Translations under genes and position numbers: made by a program
Notes under the pieces: generated by a model
What the model was told of the DNA's origin: nothing
What the model saw: only the letters and a program-made list of their open reading frames with translations
Database searches by the model: none
Shown here: piece by piece, positions 36,679 through 45,063 of the stretch
Numbering within the stretch: the stretch's first letter is position 1
How the letters are laid out: the number at the start of each line of letters is the position of its first letter
From: Sagittula sp. P11
GTDB taxonomy: Bacteria; Pseudomonadota; Alphaproteobacteria; Rhodobacterales; Rhodobacteraceae
Direction of reading: 5' to 3'
DNA length: 64,000 nucleotides
Assembly: GCF_002814095.1 (NCBI RefSeq)
Contig: NZ_CP021913.1
Coordinates: 4,222,501-4,286,500 of the forward strand

Positions 36679-37335
36679 TCAGAATTCGACTTCGAGCTCG
36701 ACGATCTCTTCGGGCTCGGCCAGCGCGCCCTCGGTCCATTCGCGCATCAGGTCCCAGCCGAGGATGTGGTCGGCGTAGCTTTGCAGCGTCGGGTCGAGGG
36801 CCACGGAATAGGTGCGGAACCGGGTGCAGACCGGCGCATACATCGCATCGGCCACCGTGGGCTTTGCCCCGAAGAGGAACGGCCCGCCGCAGGCGTCGAG
36901 GCATTCGTGCCAGATGGTCTTGACCCGCTCGATGTCGGGCCGGGCTCCGGAGAAGATCTTGAAGGCCGCATGATGCGACTTGAGGTTCATCGGCAGGGCG
37001 GAGCGCAGGTTGTAGAAGCCGGAGTGCATCTCGCCCGATATCGCCCGGCACCGGGCGCGCATCACCGGGTCCTTCGGGTAGAGACCGGCCTTGGGGAAGG
37101 TCTCGTTCAGGTATTCGGCGATGGCGAGCGTGTCCCAGACCGCGATCTTGCCATGCTCCAGCCGGGGCACGCGGACGGACGGCGAAAGCAACAGCAGTTC
37201 CTGACGGTTGTCGGCGCTGTCGGGGTCCACCGGCGCCTCGGCGAACGCGATTCCCGACATCTTGCACAACAGCCATCCGCGCAGGGACCAGGACGAATAG
37301 TTTTTTGATGAAATCGTGAGCGTGGCGTCCGTCAT
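36679..37335 (-). CDS. Glutathione S-transferase family protein
   Basis: From ATG 37335 (GGGGAAG upstream) the protein has 218 residues. The thioredoxin-like N-terminal domain begins TLTISSKNYSSWSLRGWLL and contains the cis-proline segment SVRVPRLEHG with the D/E-S-like AVWDTLAIAEYLNE. The helical C-terminal domain follows, with FLFGAKPTVADAMYAPVCTR. The N-terminal YSSWSLR variant is typical of a bacterial GST subgroup of unknown substrate. It is divergent from phaZ. Confidence 0.88.
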   Translation of the reverse strand: MTDATLTISSKNYSSWSLRGWLLCKMSGIAFAEAPVDPDSADNRQELLLLSPSVRVPRLEHGKIAVWDTLAIAEYLNETFPKAGLYPKDPVMRARCRAISGEMHSGFYNLRSALPMNLKSHHAAFKIFSGARPDIERVKTIWHECLDACGGPFLFGAKPTVADAMYAPVCTRFRTYSVALDPTLQSYADHILGWDLMREWTEGALAEPEEIVELEVEF

Positions 37336-37438
37336 GGTCTTCCCCGTGTCGCGGCGGTGCAGCGAAATTGCATTTTTTTGTCGCACCGCACCGGGGGCCT
37401 GACTAGCGTTTTGTGGGAAGACACAGGCAGGAACCGCC

Positions 37439-38650
37439 ATGCAGTACGCCATCTACCAGGGTTTCGATGATTTTTTCGCCCCTTTTCGTACGTCTGCCCT
37501 GATGGGGCTGTCGCTGGGCGGCGAAAAGTCCGGGGCCTTCGCGCCGATGCTGCGCCGCCACATGGCGGGGCTTGAGATGCTGTCCCGGTTCAGGCTGAGC
37601 CACACGCGGCCGCCCTACGGCATCCGTTCGGTCTCCATCGACGGGCGGACCGTGCCGGTGACGGAGGAGGTGGTCTGCGATCTGCCTTACGGCCAGCTTC
37701 TGCATTTCAAGCGGGAGATCGACACGCCGCAGCCGAAGGTGCTGGTGGTGGCGCCCCTGTCGGGGCATTTCGCGACTCTGCTGGCGGGCACGGTGAAGGT
37801 GCTGCTGCAGGATCACGAGGTCTATATCACCGACTGGAAGAACGCCCGCGACGTGCCGCGCAGCGCAGGGTCCTTCGGGGTGGAGGATTACGTGGAATAC
37901 GTGATCCGCTTCATGGAAGAGATCGGCCCGGGCGGCCATATCCTGGCGGTGTGCCAGCCCTGCGTGCAGGCACTGGCCGCGGTGGCGGTCATGTCGGAGG
38001 ACCGCAACCCGGCAACGCCCCTGTCGATGACGCTGATGGCGGGGCCGGTGGACGTGCGCGAAAGCCCCACGGCGGTGAACGACCTGGCCTTCGAGAAGCC
38101 GCTGTCGTGGTTCAGGAACAACGTGATCGCCTCTGTCCCGTTTCGCTATCCGGGGGCCGGGCGGCGAGTCTATCCGGGGTTCGTGCAGCTTACCGCCTTC
38201 ATGACGATGAACATGGACAGGCACATGGCGCAGCACAAGCGCATGTACCAGTTGCTGGCAGATGGCGAGGTGGAGGAGGCGGAGAAGATCAAGGCGTTCT
38301 ACGACGAGTATTTCGCCGTGCTCGACCTGACGGAGGAGTTCTATATCGAGACCATCGACCGGGTGTTCCAGAAGGCGGAGCTGGCCCGGGGCGAGATGAC
38401 CTACAAGGGCCGCAAGGTGAACCCGGCGGCGATCCGGCACACCGCGCTTCTGACGGTCGAGGGCGGGCGCGACGACATCTGCGGGCTGGGCCAGACGAGC
38501 GCCGCGCATGACCTGTGTTCGTCGCTGAGGCCGCACCTGAAGCGCCATCACCTGCAGGCCAACGTCGGGCATTACGGCGTGTTCAACGGTCGCCGCTGGG
38601 AGAAGGAGATCTACCCGGTGGTGCGCAACATGATCCTCGCGATGCTTTAG
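37439..38650 (+). CDS. phaZ: Intracellular polyhydroxyalkanoate depolymerase
   Basis: PhaZ mobilises stored poly-3-hydroxybutyrate. The 403-residue cytosolic protein matches the family with a cysteine nucleophile: HILAVCQPCVQALA puts C172 where the Ralstonia PhaZ1 active cysteine is. A C-terminal histidine occurs in NVGHYGVFNGRRWEKEIYP. There is no signal peptide, which fits granule-bound depolymerases. The phaC/phaP/phaR genes are not in the window. The stop codon shares bases with the stop of the convergent kinase gene. Confidence 0.93.
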   Translation: MQYAIYQGFDDFFAPFRTSALMGLSLGGEKSGAFAPMLRRHMAGLEMLSRFRLSHTRPPYGIRSVSIDGRTVPVTEEVVCDLPYGQLLHFKREIDTPQPKVLVVAPLSGHFATLLAGTVKVLLQDHEVYITDWKNARDVPRSAGSFGVEDYVEYVIRFMEEIGPGGHILAVCQPCVQALAAVAVMSEDRNPATPLSMTLMAGPVDVRESPTAVNDLAFEKPLSWFRNNVIASVPFRYPGAGRRVYPGFVQLTAFMTMNMDRHMAQHKRMYQLLADGEVEEAEKIKAFYDEYFAVLDLTEEFYIETIDRVFQKAELARGEMTYKGRKVNPAAIRHTALLTVEGGRDDICGLGQTSAAHDLCSSLRPHLKRHHLQANVGHYGVFNGRRWEKEIYPVVRNMILAML

Positions 38651-39459
38651 GTTTCAGCGAGAAGGGCGGAGAGCAGGTCGGGCTCCGGGTCGGTTGCGGG
38701 TTTGTCGCGCATGGCGATGGAATGGGCACATTTCGCCGCCGCCCACCCGGCAAGCCTGTGGCGCGGAACGTCCAGTGCGTCGGCGTAGGTGTCGAGGCAG
38801 GCGGCGATGCGCCCGGGGTCCCGGACGGTGGCGGGGATGCCCTTCGGATTGCGGATCGCGTTGGCGAGCTCGAACGCCGGGTCGCCGGTGAGGCCCTTGG
38901 CGTCGAAGGCCTTTGGCCCGGTGGCAGTCAGGTTGACGTTGTCGTGATGCAGGTCGCCGTGCAGCGGCACGGGTTGGGCGGTCGTGGCGATGAGGCCGCG
39001 GGCGAGGGCCTGCGCGCGGGTCATGTCGCGGCGGAGGCTGGCCGGGCAGGTGTCGAGAGGCACGGCGAAGAGCCGTTCGAACCAGACGCCGACGGTCGGC
39101 AGGTCGGCAATCTGCGGACGGGTGGCGTGGAGCGCCCGCGCGGTCTCGGCGAGCAGGCGGCAGGCCTCTGCGTCGCGGCCCTGACGGGAGAGGTCGCCAA
39201 GCGAGGGGCCGTCGAGCGCCTCCATCAGGACGCTGTCGGGCCCTGCGCCCAGGATGGCGACCATGTGCGGCCCGGCCCAGGCCTGCATCAGCCGGACGCC
39301 CGCGGCCTCGTTCCCGGCGTGGCCCTGCGGCCAGAGTTTCAGGATGGCGCGGCGGTCATCCCTGCGCACCTCGTGGAGTTCGGCGGCGGCGGTGGTGGCG
39401 AGGGGGCGGACGATCTGCACCGCGTGCCGCGCAAGGGCCTTTTCCAAGCGACGCTCCAC
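38647..39459 (-). CDS. Aminoglycoside/hydroxyurea-type phosphotransferase (APH-like kinase)
   Basis: The protein kinase-like fold is shown by RAILKLWP (ATP lysine), PLHGDLHHDNVNL (catalytic D with HxDxxxxN spacing) and AFDAKGLTGDPAFELAN (metal-binding D). The length is 270 residues with GTG 39459 as start, favoured by GGGG upstream; GTG 39501 and 39462 are alternatives. It is related to APH(6)/hydroxyurea kinases, but a resistance role is not implied: many such genes are chromosomal enzymes of unknown substrate. Its TAA overlaps the phaZ TAG, and it is divergent from prfB. Confidence 0.8.
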   Translation of the reverse strand: MERRLEKALARHAVQIVRPLATTAAAELHEVRRDDRRAILKLWPQGHAGNEAAGVRLMQAWAGPHMVAILGAGPDSVLMEALDGPSLGDLSRQGRDAEACRLLAETARALHATRPQIADLPTVGVWFERLFAVPLDTCPASLRRDMTRAQALARGLIATTAQPVPLHGDLHHDNVNLTATGPKAFDAKGLTGDPAFELANAIRNPKGIPATVRDPGRIAACLDTYADALDVPRHRLAGWAAAKCAHSIAMRDKPATDPEPDLLSALLAET

Positions 39460-39530
39460 CACATTCCCCACCTTGCCCGTCCTCTGGCCCCTTGGTATCA
39501 CGCGGGGCCTGAGAGTACGAGGAGTCCCCC

Positions 39531-40655
39531 ATGCGCGCCGAAGCCCAGAACCACGTGGAGAAGATCGAGAAGTCGCTTGATCTGCTCAAGCAGCGGCTTG
39601 GCTGGGAGACGGCGCAGCACCGGCTGGAGGAGTTCAACGCGCGGGTCGAGGACCCGAACCTGTGGGACAACCCCGAGGCCGCGCAGAAGCTGATGCGCGA
39701 CCGGCAGTCGCTGGTCGACGCGATGGAATCCTACACCTCGCTCAAGCAGGAGCTGGAGGACCAGGTCGAGCTGATCGAGCTGGGGGAGATGGAGGACGAC
39801 GAGGAAGTGGTGCGCGACGCCGAGGCGGCGCTGAAGGCGCTGGTGGAGACTGCCGCCAAGAAGGAGCTGGAGGCGCTGCTGGACGGCGAGACCGACGGCA
39901 ACGACGCCTTCCTCGAGATCAAGGCGGGCGCGGGCGGCACGGAGGCCTGCGACTGGGCCAACATGCTGGCGCGGATGTACGTCCGCTGGGCGGAAAAGCG
40001 CGGCTTCGAGGTCGACCTGCAGGAAGAGCAGGCGGGCGCCGAGGCGGGCATCAAGTCGGCCACCTACCAGATCAAGGGCAAGAACGCCTACGGCTGGCTG
40101 AAGTCCGAGAGCGGTACGCACCGGCTGGTGCGGATCTCGCCCTTCGGGAAGGGCACGCGGGAGACCTCCTTTGCCGCGGTGGGCGCCTACCCGGTGATCG
40201 ACGACAACATCGAGGTGGTGGTGAACCCCGCCGATATCCGCATCGACACCTTCCGGTCGTCGGGCGCGGGCGGGCAGCACGTGAACACCACCGACTCGGC
40301 GGTGCGGATCACCCACCATCCCACGGGGATCGTGGTGACGAGCTCGGAGAAGTCGCAGCACCAGAACCGCGACATCGCCATGAAGGCGCTGAAATCGCGG
40401 CTCTACCAGCTTGAGCTCGACCGCCGGAACGCCGAGGTGAACGCGCTGCACGAGGCGAAGGGCGATGCGGGCTGGGGCAACCAGATCCGGTCCTACGTTC
40501 TGCAGCCCTACCAGATGGTGAAGGACCTTCGGACGCAGTACGAAACCGCCGATACGCAGGGCGTGCTGGACGGCGACCTCGATCCCTTCATGGAAGCGAC
40601 GCTGGCGCTACAAGTGTCCGGCAAGAGCCGCGCAGACGCACGCGGCGAGGACTGA
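39531..40655 (+). CDS. prfB: Peptide chain release factor 2
   Basis: RF2 reads UGA and UAA stop codons. The 374-residue protein contains the anticodon-like tripeptide SPF (203-205) and the catalytic GGQ at 247-249 within GAGGQHVNTT, so it is RF2 rather than RF1. GAGGAG precedes ATG. The whole frame is open with no in-frame UGA near codon 26, so the autoregulatory +1 frameshift known from E. coli prfB is absent. It appears to be a single gene. Confidence 0.98.
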   Translation: MRAEAQNHVEKIEKSLDLLKQRLGWETAQHRLEEFNARVEDPNLWDNPEAAQKLMRDRQSLVDAMESYTSLKQELEDQVELIELGEMEDDEEVVRDAEAALKALVETAAKKELEALLDGETDGNDAFLEIKAGAGGTEACDWANMLARMYVRWAEKRGFEVDLQEEQAGAEAGIKSATYQIKGKNAYGWLKSESGTHRLVRISPFGKGTRETSFAAVGAYPVIDDNIEVVVNPADIRIDTFRSSGAGGQHVNTTDSAVRITHHPTGIVVTSSEKSQHQNRDIAMKALKSRLYQLELDRRNAEVNALHEAKGDAGWGNQIRSYVLQPYQMVKDLRTQYETADTQGVLDGDLDPFMEATLALQVSGKSRADARGED

Positions 40656-40695
40656 TCCCTTTCAGGCAGACGCTCCGGGTGTGAGCGGACGGGAG

Positions 40696-40728
40696 GGCGG
40701 AGAATCTCCGCGCTACGATGCCGCGCGC
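40696..40728 (+). repeat. REP-like palindromic element, copy 1
   Basis: GGCGGAGAATCTCCGC followed by GCTACGATGCCGCGCGCC. It is nearly the same as the element at 40957-40989. Confidence 0.6.
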
Positions 40729-40956
40729 CTGTGGCGTTGCGGGATGCCTCGTCCGGCGGTCGGGGTTTCTGTGGTGCGGTGGGTGTCGGACCAGGGGATG
40801 CACCGCAAATTGGCGCACACTCGTGGTCGTTGGACCAGACGGCGCGAGACATTTTCAAAGTCGTACGACGGGACCGCGATGGCTGAGGGCGCAGCCTCTT
40901 TAGCCTGTGGTAGTGGTCGGATCCGGGGACATTGAGCGCGTTCTTGGGCAGAAGGA

Positions 40957-40989
40957 GGCGGAGAATCTCCGCCCTACGTTGGCGCGCGC
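40957..40989 (+). repeat. REP-like palindromic element, copy 2
   Basis: GGCGGAGAATCTCCGCC is a perfect 17-base palindrome with a central A, followed by CTACGTTGGCGCGCG. A degenerate relative is at about 5089-5113. Confidence 0.6.
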
Positions 40990-41042
40990 GCCCAGCCTCG
41001 CGGACAGCTATGTCCGCGGCGTGGATCCACTGGTTGGCCGGG

Positions 41043-41390
41043 TCAGGTCAGGGTTTCGTAGAAGCCCTGCCAGGCCGGCGGTTCGGGGTGTTCGGCGCGG
41101 ATGCGGGCCTGTCGTTCGGGGCTTTGCCCCCGGTACCAGGCGATGAAGCCGGACATGGCGGTTTCCCCGCCCGTGGTGTGCCAGGCGACGCTGCCGCGCG
41201 GCATGTCGGGGCAGATCGTCCATGGCGGTTCGTCGTAGATCGCACGCGGCGCGGGCATCCTGTCCGACAGCTCGCTCAGCGCGGCGCGCAGACGGGCAAA
41301 GCCGTCGGGCCGCCGGACCAGTGCGGGCACGTCGATATTGCGAATCCTGCCGTCGTCGCCACGCCGAATCGGATCGGGTGCGTGTGTCAT
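41043..41390 (-). CDS. Conserved hypothetical protein, 115 residues
   Basis: The start ATG 41390 has GGGAGGAG six bases upstream, a strong site. The soluble protein begins MTHAPDPIRRGDDGRIRNID and contains PPWTICPDMPRGSVAWHTTG and GFIAWYRGQSPERQARIRAEHP. I do not recognise a named family. It is divergent from the DUF2189-type membrane protein across 141 bases. Coding is supported by the binding site and by amino acid composition more normal than in the competing frames. Confidence 0.7.
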   Translation of the reverse strand: MTHAPDPIRRGDDGRIRNIDVPALVRRPDGFARLRAALSELSDRMPAPRAIYDEPPWTICPDMPRGSVAWHTTGGETAMSGFIAWYRGQSPERQARIRAEHPEPPAWQGFYETLT

Positions 41391-41531
41391 TGAAGCTCCT
41401 CCCACAGCCAATGGTAGAACACAGGCGTAGAAGGAAAATGTTAATAAGAGACGAATCTTGCCCGTCGGCGACATATCGCCTTTAGTGAATGCCACCGCGC
41501 GCAACGGGAGTGACCCTGAGGAGGAGAGGCC

Positions 41532-42347
41532 ATGCCCGACACACCGAAACCCGGCGTTCCCGAACTCGGGCCCGTGTCCGCCGAGATGCTGCGCGAGGCA
41601 CTGCGGCGCGGCTGGCGCGACCTGCGCCGCGCGCCCGGTTTCGCGCTGGTCTTTGCCGGGCCCTACGTGCTGGCCGGGTGGCTCATGGTCTGGGTCACAT
41701 GGGTGACCGGGCAGAGCTACTGGCTGGTCTTCGCGGCCATAGGCTTTCCGCTGATCGCGCCATTCGCGGCGGTGGGTTTCTACGACGTGAGCCGGCGGCT
41801 TGAGGAAGGGCGCCCGCTGGACTGGATGCAGATCTCGAGCGTGATCGCGCGCCAGTCGAAACGCCAGCTTCCGTCGATCAGCGCGGTGATCCTGGTGATC
41901 TTCCTGTTCTGGTTCTTCCTGGCGCACATGATCTTTGCGCTGTTCCTGGGGCTTGCGCCGATGACCAACGTGTCCTCGTCCTACGACATCTTCCTGACGC
42001 CGAACGGGCTGACCATGCTGGCGGTGGGCACCGGCGTTGGCGCGGGCTTTGCGGCGCTCCTGTTCATGATCACGGTTCTGGCGCTGCCGATGCTTCTGGA
42101 CCGGGAAATCGACTTCGTGACCGCGATGATCACCTCCTTCGGCTACGTGCAGCGCGAGCCGGTGGTGATGTTCGGCTGGGCGGCCTTCATCGCAGTCACG
42201 ACCTTCGTGTCGATGCTGCCGGGGTTCCTGGGGCTGCTGGTGGTCCTGCCGGTGCTGGGGCACGCCACATGGCACCTTTACGACATGCTGGCCTACGGCA
42301 CGCGGCGCGGCACGGTCTCCGCCGCGGAGGCGGTGGCCATGCGCTGA
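41532..42347 (+). CDS. DUF2189 family integral membrane protein
   Basis: The 271-residue protein has GGAGAGG before ATG 41532. After an N-terminal amphipathic region ([20 protein letters not shown]) there are about six membrane helices, at about 37-60, 63-83, 115-140, 160-185, 212-230 and 232-250. The pattern with [16 protein letters not shown] between helices matches the DUF2189 family, found widely in rhodobacters and of unknown function. It appears to be a single gene. Confidence 0.85.
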   Translation: MPDTPKPGVPELGPVSAEMLREALRRGWRDLRRAPGFALVFAGPYVLAGWLMVWVTWVTGQSYWLVFAAIGFPLIAPFAAVGFYDVSRRLEEGRPLDWMQISSVIARQSKRQLPSISAVILVIFLFWFFLAHMIFALFLGLAPMTNVSSSYDIFLTPNGLTMLAVGTGVGAGFAALLFMITVLALPMLLDREIDFVTAMITSFGYVQREPVVMFGWAAFIAVTTFVSMLPGFLGLLVVLPVLGHATWHLYDMLAYGTRRGTVSAAEAVAMR

Positions 42348-42477
42348 GGCCGCGCGGACCCGGGGCGCCCGGGCCGGCCAACACTCGGGCTGGGGTGCGG
42401 GCGCTCGGGCTTGCGGGCGCCGTGGAGACAGGCGCGGGGCTGGCTGCGCGGGGACGGGCAGGGGGCCTGCCCATCCG

Positions 42478-43299
42478 TCAATAGAAGTTCTCGCCCACTT
42501 TCAGCAGGTTGCGATGGTAGGGCACCAGGTCCTCGGCCGTGCAGAACCCGGCCTGACGCGCGGCAGGCAGGACCTCCTGCAGATCGGTGCCGAGATGTTC
42601 GTAGACCAGCCGTTCGACGCGCCTGCCGGCGACATTCTCGCGGACGGTGCGGGTGACGTAGCCGACCCAGAAGTTGTTCTCGAACGTCGGGATCCGGGCG
42701 AGGTAGTTGAACGAGGTGGTCGTCGCACCCTTGCGGCTGACCAGCGCCGCGATGCCGTCCTCCTGCGGGATCACCGTGCCGCGGAATTCGCGGTTGCGCG
42801 GCTCGACCGAGAGGCCCTGCGCGCGCATGGCGTCCTTGGCCTCGAATCCCTTGAGGAAGGTGCCGCCGCGGTTGCGGAACACGTAGATCACGCCCTGCAC
42901 GAAGGCCTTGTCGTCCATGAAGCTGCGCCGCGTGAAACGGTAGAAGCCTGAGGGAAAGACCTCTTCCGGGACCGGGCGGGCGGTGCCGCCGAGGTATTCC
43001 GCCACCGCCGGGTTCAGCAGCACGCTGTTGTCGGTCGCCACGACTCGTTCGACCGGCTCCAGCAGGATGCGCGCATCGACACCGAAGTAGGAGCAGATCC
43101 TGTGCAGCACGTCTGGCCGGGGAAAGCTCTCTCCGGCGAGGTATCTGTTATATTGTGTCCGGTTGATGCCCAGTTCCCGGCACAGGGCCGAGATGGACGC
43201 CGCCTGTTGTGACAACTGACGCAGATTGTCACCAAGCATGTTGCGCAGTTCTGCCGGAGAGGGGCTGCGCTGTCGCATCTTGCCGCCGTCCTTTGCCAT
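42478..43299 (-). CDS. XRE-family helix-turn-helix transcriptional regulator
   Basis: The 273-residue protein has an N-terminal HTH (about residues 20-80): ISALCRELGINRTQYNRYLAGESFPRPDVLHRIC is shared between helices 2-4 of the domain. An approximately 180-residue C-terminal region follows that could bind a ligand or another protein but has no family I recognise. A perfect inverted repeat 21 bases upstream of the start (43320-43342) suggests autoregulation. It is divergent from a small protein gene at 43528, which it may also control. Confidence 0.85.
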   Translation of the reverse strand: MAKDGGKMRQRSPSPAELRNMLGDNLRQLSQQAASISALCRELGINRTQYNRYLAGESFPRPDVLHRICSYFGVDARILLEPVERVVATDNSVLLNPAVAEYLGGTARPVPEEVFPSGFYRFTRRSFMDDKAFVQGVIYVFRNRGGTFLKGFEAKDAMRAQGLSVEPRNREFRGTVIPQEDGIAALVSRKGATTTSFNYLARIPTFENNFWVGYVTRTVRENVAGRRVERLVYEHLGTDLQEVLPAARQAGFCTAEDLVPYHRNLLKVGENFY

Positions 43300-43319
43300 A
43301 AAAATTCCCGTTATTGTTG

Positions 43320-43342
43320 AGTCGTAGCACTGTTTTACGACT
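43320..43342 (-). promoter_or_regulatory. Inverted repeat, likely operator of the XRE regulator
   Basis: AGTCGTA and TACGACT are perfect inverted arms separated by nine bases, ending 21 bases before the regulator's ATG. The position suits an autoregulatory operator. This is inference from symmetry and location. Confidence 0.5.
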
Positions 43343-43527
43343 TATTGGAAGATGAGAACACAAGCTGATGCTTGACTTGCCGCTACTTGGCGTCACGGGT
43401 GATGCTTAACAGAGGCAAACCTGCCGATTCACGGCACAAAAATCAAGAAGCCGACGCGGAAAAATACGTGTTCTGTGCGAATGGTTTCCGGCACCTTTGA
43501 TCTGCAACCATCAGCAGGTGTGGCGTG

Positions 43528-43872
43528 ATGCAAGAACATATGTACGGAGTGGTTCTTTGGGCGGATGCCAGCGATACGAAGGCTGTGATCTGGTGTGAAG
43601 ATCAGGGCAATCTGGCGTATTATACCGCTGCCGAAGAAGACATCCACGAAGGGCCCGCGCTCGACGCCGGCGACCTGATCCAGTTCGAACTGAGCGAATG
43701 CGCGAATTTCCGGCGTGCGGACAACCTCAAGCGCGTAGGCGCGGGCTATGCGCCCGATCTGGCGCAGAACCTGCGCGGCCGGGTGAACGACGCCGTCGCG
43801 CCGCGGCCCGAGTCGAGACGTTTCACGCGGACCGACAATGTCGTGGCGTTTCCCGGGGTCGTGATGTCGTGA
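43528..43872 (+). CDS. Small hypothetical protein, possible beta-barrel fold
   Basis: With ATG 43528 (or GTG 43525) the protein has 114 residues. The N-terminal part (MYGVVLWADASDTKAVIWCE...GDLIQFELSE) has the alternating hydrophobic spacing of a small OB/cold-shock-like barrel, but I cannot assign a family. The C-terminus is polar and ends FTRTDNVVAFPGVVMS. It is divergent from the XRE regulator and precedes a bidirectional terminator. Confidence 0.65.
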   Translation: MQEHMYGVVLWADASDTKAVIWCEDQGNLAYYTAAEEDIHEGPALDAGDLIQFELSECANFRRADNLKRVGAGYAPDLAQNLRGRVNDAVAPRPESRRFTRTDNVVAFPGVVMS

Positions 43873-43899
43873 CCTGACTTAGCGGACGATCAAACGCGA

Positions 43900-43925
43900 A
43901 AGGCGCGCCTCACCGGGCGCGCCTT
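43900..43925. terminator. Bidirectional terminator
   Basis: AAGGCGCGCC pairs with GGCGCGCCTT around a six-base loop between the converging ends of the gene at 43528 and ilvH. T-rich bases follow in both directions (GCTGTTTCC on plus, CGCGTTTG on minus). Confidence 0.75.
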
Positions 43926-43951
43926 CGCTGTTTCCAGGGGGTGATTTCAGA

Positions 43952-44518
43952 TCAGGAGCCGGCGCCGCGGGCCAGGGCGGCCACACCCGTGCGCGCGATC
44001 TCGATCATGCCGAGGGGGCGCATGAGGTCGGCGAAGGCGTCGATCTTGTCCGGTGCGCCGGTGAGCTGGAAGATGAAGCTTTCCAGCGTCGAATCGACCA
44101 CCTGCGCGCGGAAGATGTCGGCAAGACGCAGCGCCTCGACGCGCTTGTCGCCGGTGCTTTTCACCTTGAAGAGCGCCAGTTCGCGTTCCACCGAAGACCC
44201 TTCGACCGTCAGGTCGTGCACGTCGTGGACCGGCACGATGCGGCCAAGCTGCGCCTTGATCTGTTCGATCACCTGCGGCGTGCCCTTGGTGACGATGGTG
44301 ATGCGCGACAGGTGGCCCTGGTGGTCGACCTCGGCCACGGTGAGGCTTTCGATGTTGTAGCCGCGGCCCGAGAACAGGCCGATGACGCGCGCCAGCACGC
44401 CGGGCTCGTTTTCGACGAGGACGGCGAGGGTGTGCGTCTCCGTCACGTCCGAGAAGTTCGGGCGCAGGTTGTAGGCGGAGTGCTTCGAAGAGCCCTTCTT
44501 GATCTTTAGCGCGGACAT
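43952..44518 (-). CDS. ilvH: Acetolactate synthase small (regulatory) subunit
   Basis: IlvH binds valine and activates and feedback-regulates the catalytic IlvI subunit. The start ATG 44518 has AAAGGAA upstream and gives 188 residues. The ACT domain begins HTLAVLVENEPGVLARVIGLFSGRGYNIESL (about 29-59; this is the family signature), followed by the C-terminal ALS_ss_C region ending in a short polar tail. It is the third gene of an operon with ilvI and an uncharacterised gene between them. Confidence 0.97.
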   Translation of the reverse strand: MSALKIKKGSSKHSAYNLRPNFSDVTETHTLAVLVENEPGVLARVIGLFSGRGYNIESLTVAEVDHQGHLSRITIVTKGTPQVIEQIKAQLGRIVPVHDVHDLTVEGSSVERELALFKVKSTGDKRVEALRLADIFRAQVVDSTLESFIFQLTGAPDKIDAFADLMRPLGMIEIARTGVAALARGAGS

Positions 44519-44552
44519 GCGGTGTTCCTTTGTCAGTCGTTGCGGGGCCGGA

Positions 44553-45059
44553 TCAGTCGAGGCTGTCGCGGCTTTGTTGGTCGAGACGGTCGGCGAGGCG
44601 GCGCAGCGCGTCCGCCTGATCCGGGAAGGCCGTGAGGCCGGTGGCGCCGAGGCGCGCCGCGATGGCGCGCAGTTCGGCGGGGCTTCGGTCGTTCGAGAGG
44701 CGCTGCGCAAGAGAGCGGGCGCGCCCAGTCACCGATCCGACGGGCGTTTCGTCGAGATAGCGGCGTTCCGCGTTACGGCGGTCCCGGTGCGCCGCGGCGT
44801 TCTGCGTGCCCCAGTGCCGGTCCTTCACACGATGGGCGGTGGCCAGGTCCTGTCCGCTCAGGTCGTCGGGATCGGTCATCGCGGAGAGATCCTGACGCCC
44901 CTTGCGGCGCAGGTGCCGGTTGGCCGTGGCCTTGATGGTGCGGGCATGGCGGCGGGCCGCCTTGTCCGAACGGTTGGAGACGATCTTGCGCTGGCGTGCG
45001 GAGTCCCGCGCCTTTTCCAGGCGCGGGTCCTTGCCGGGCTGATCGCTCCCCCCGCTCAT
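44553..45059 (-). CDS. Uncharacterised basic protein embedded between ilvI and ilvH
   Basis: This 168-residue protein is hydrophilic, rich in R, D and A, with predicted helices and no membrane segment (for example ARDSARQRKIVSNRSDKAAR, and ELRAIAARLGATGLTAF near the end). I do not recognise a family. It starts four bases after the ilvI stop and ends 34 bases before ilvH, so it is an integral operon member. Being between the two subunits of one enzyme is unusual, since ilvI and ilvH normally abut. Function is unknown. The basic, helical character would fit nucleic-acid binding, but that is a guess. Confidence 0.75.
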   Translation of the reverse strand: MSGGSDQPGKDPRLEKARDSARQRKIVSNRSDKAARRHARTIKATANRHLRRKGRQDLSAMTDPDDLSGQDLATAHRVKDRHWGTQNAAAHRDRRNAERRYLDETPVGSVTGRARSLAQRLSNDRSPAELRAIAARLGATGLTAFPDQADALRRLADRLDQQSRDSLD

Positions 45060-45063
45060 GGCC

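Larger units (their letters stand above)
40656..41042. other. Intergenic region with palindromic repeats
   Basis: No gene is supported in these 387 bases. Two copies of a palindrome, GGCGGAGA-A-TCTCCGC(C), followed by CTACG and a CGCGCG stretch, lie at 40696-40728 and 40957-40989. They mark it as a repeat-bearing spacer. Open frames across it show no ribosome binding site. Confidence 0.6.

Noticed and set aside
38647-39459. Antibiotic-resistance gene
   Set aside because: The kinase fold is clear, but the chromosomal housekeeping context and lack of mobile-element signs give no support for a resistance role.
39531-40655. Programmed frameshift in prfB
   Set aside because: The frame is intact from ATG to stop with no in-frame UGA or slippery CUUUGA near codon 26.
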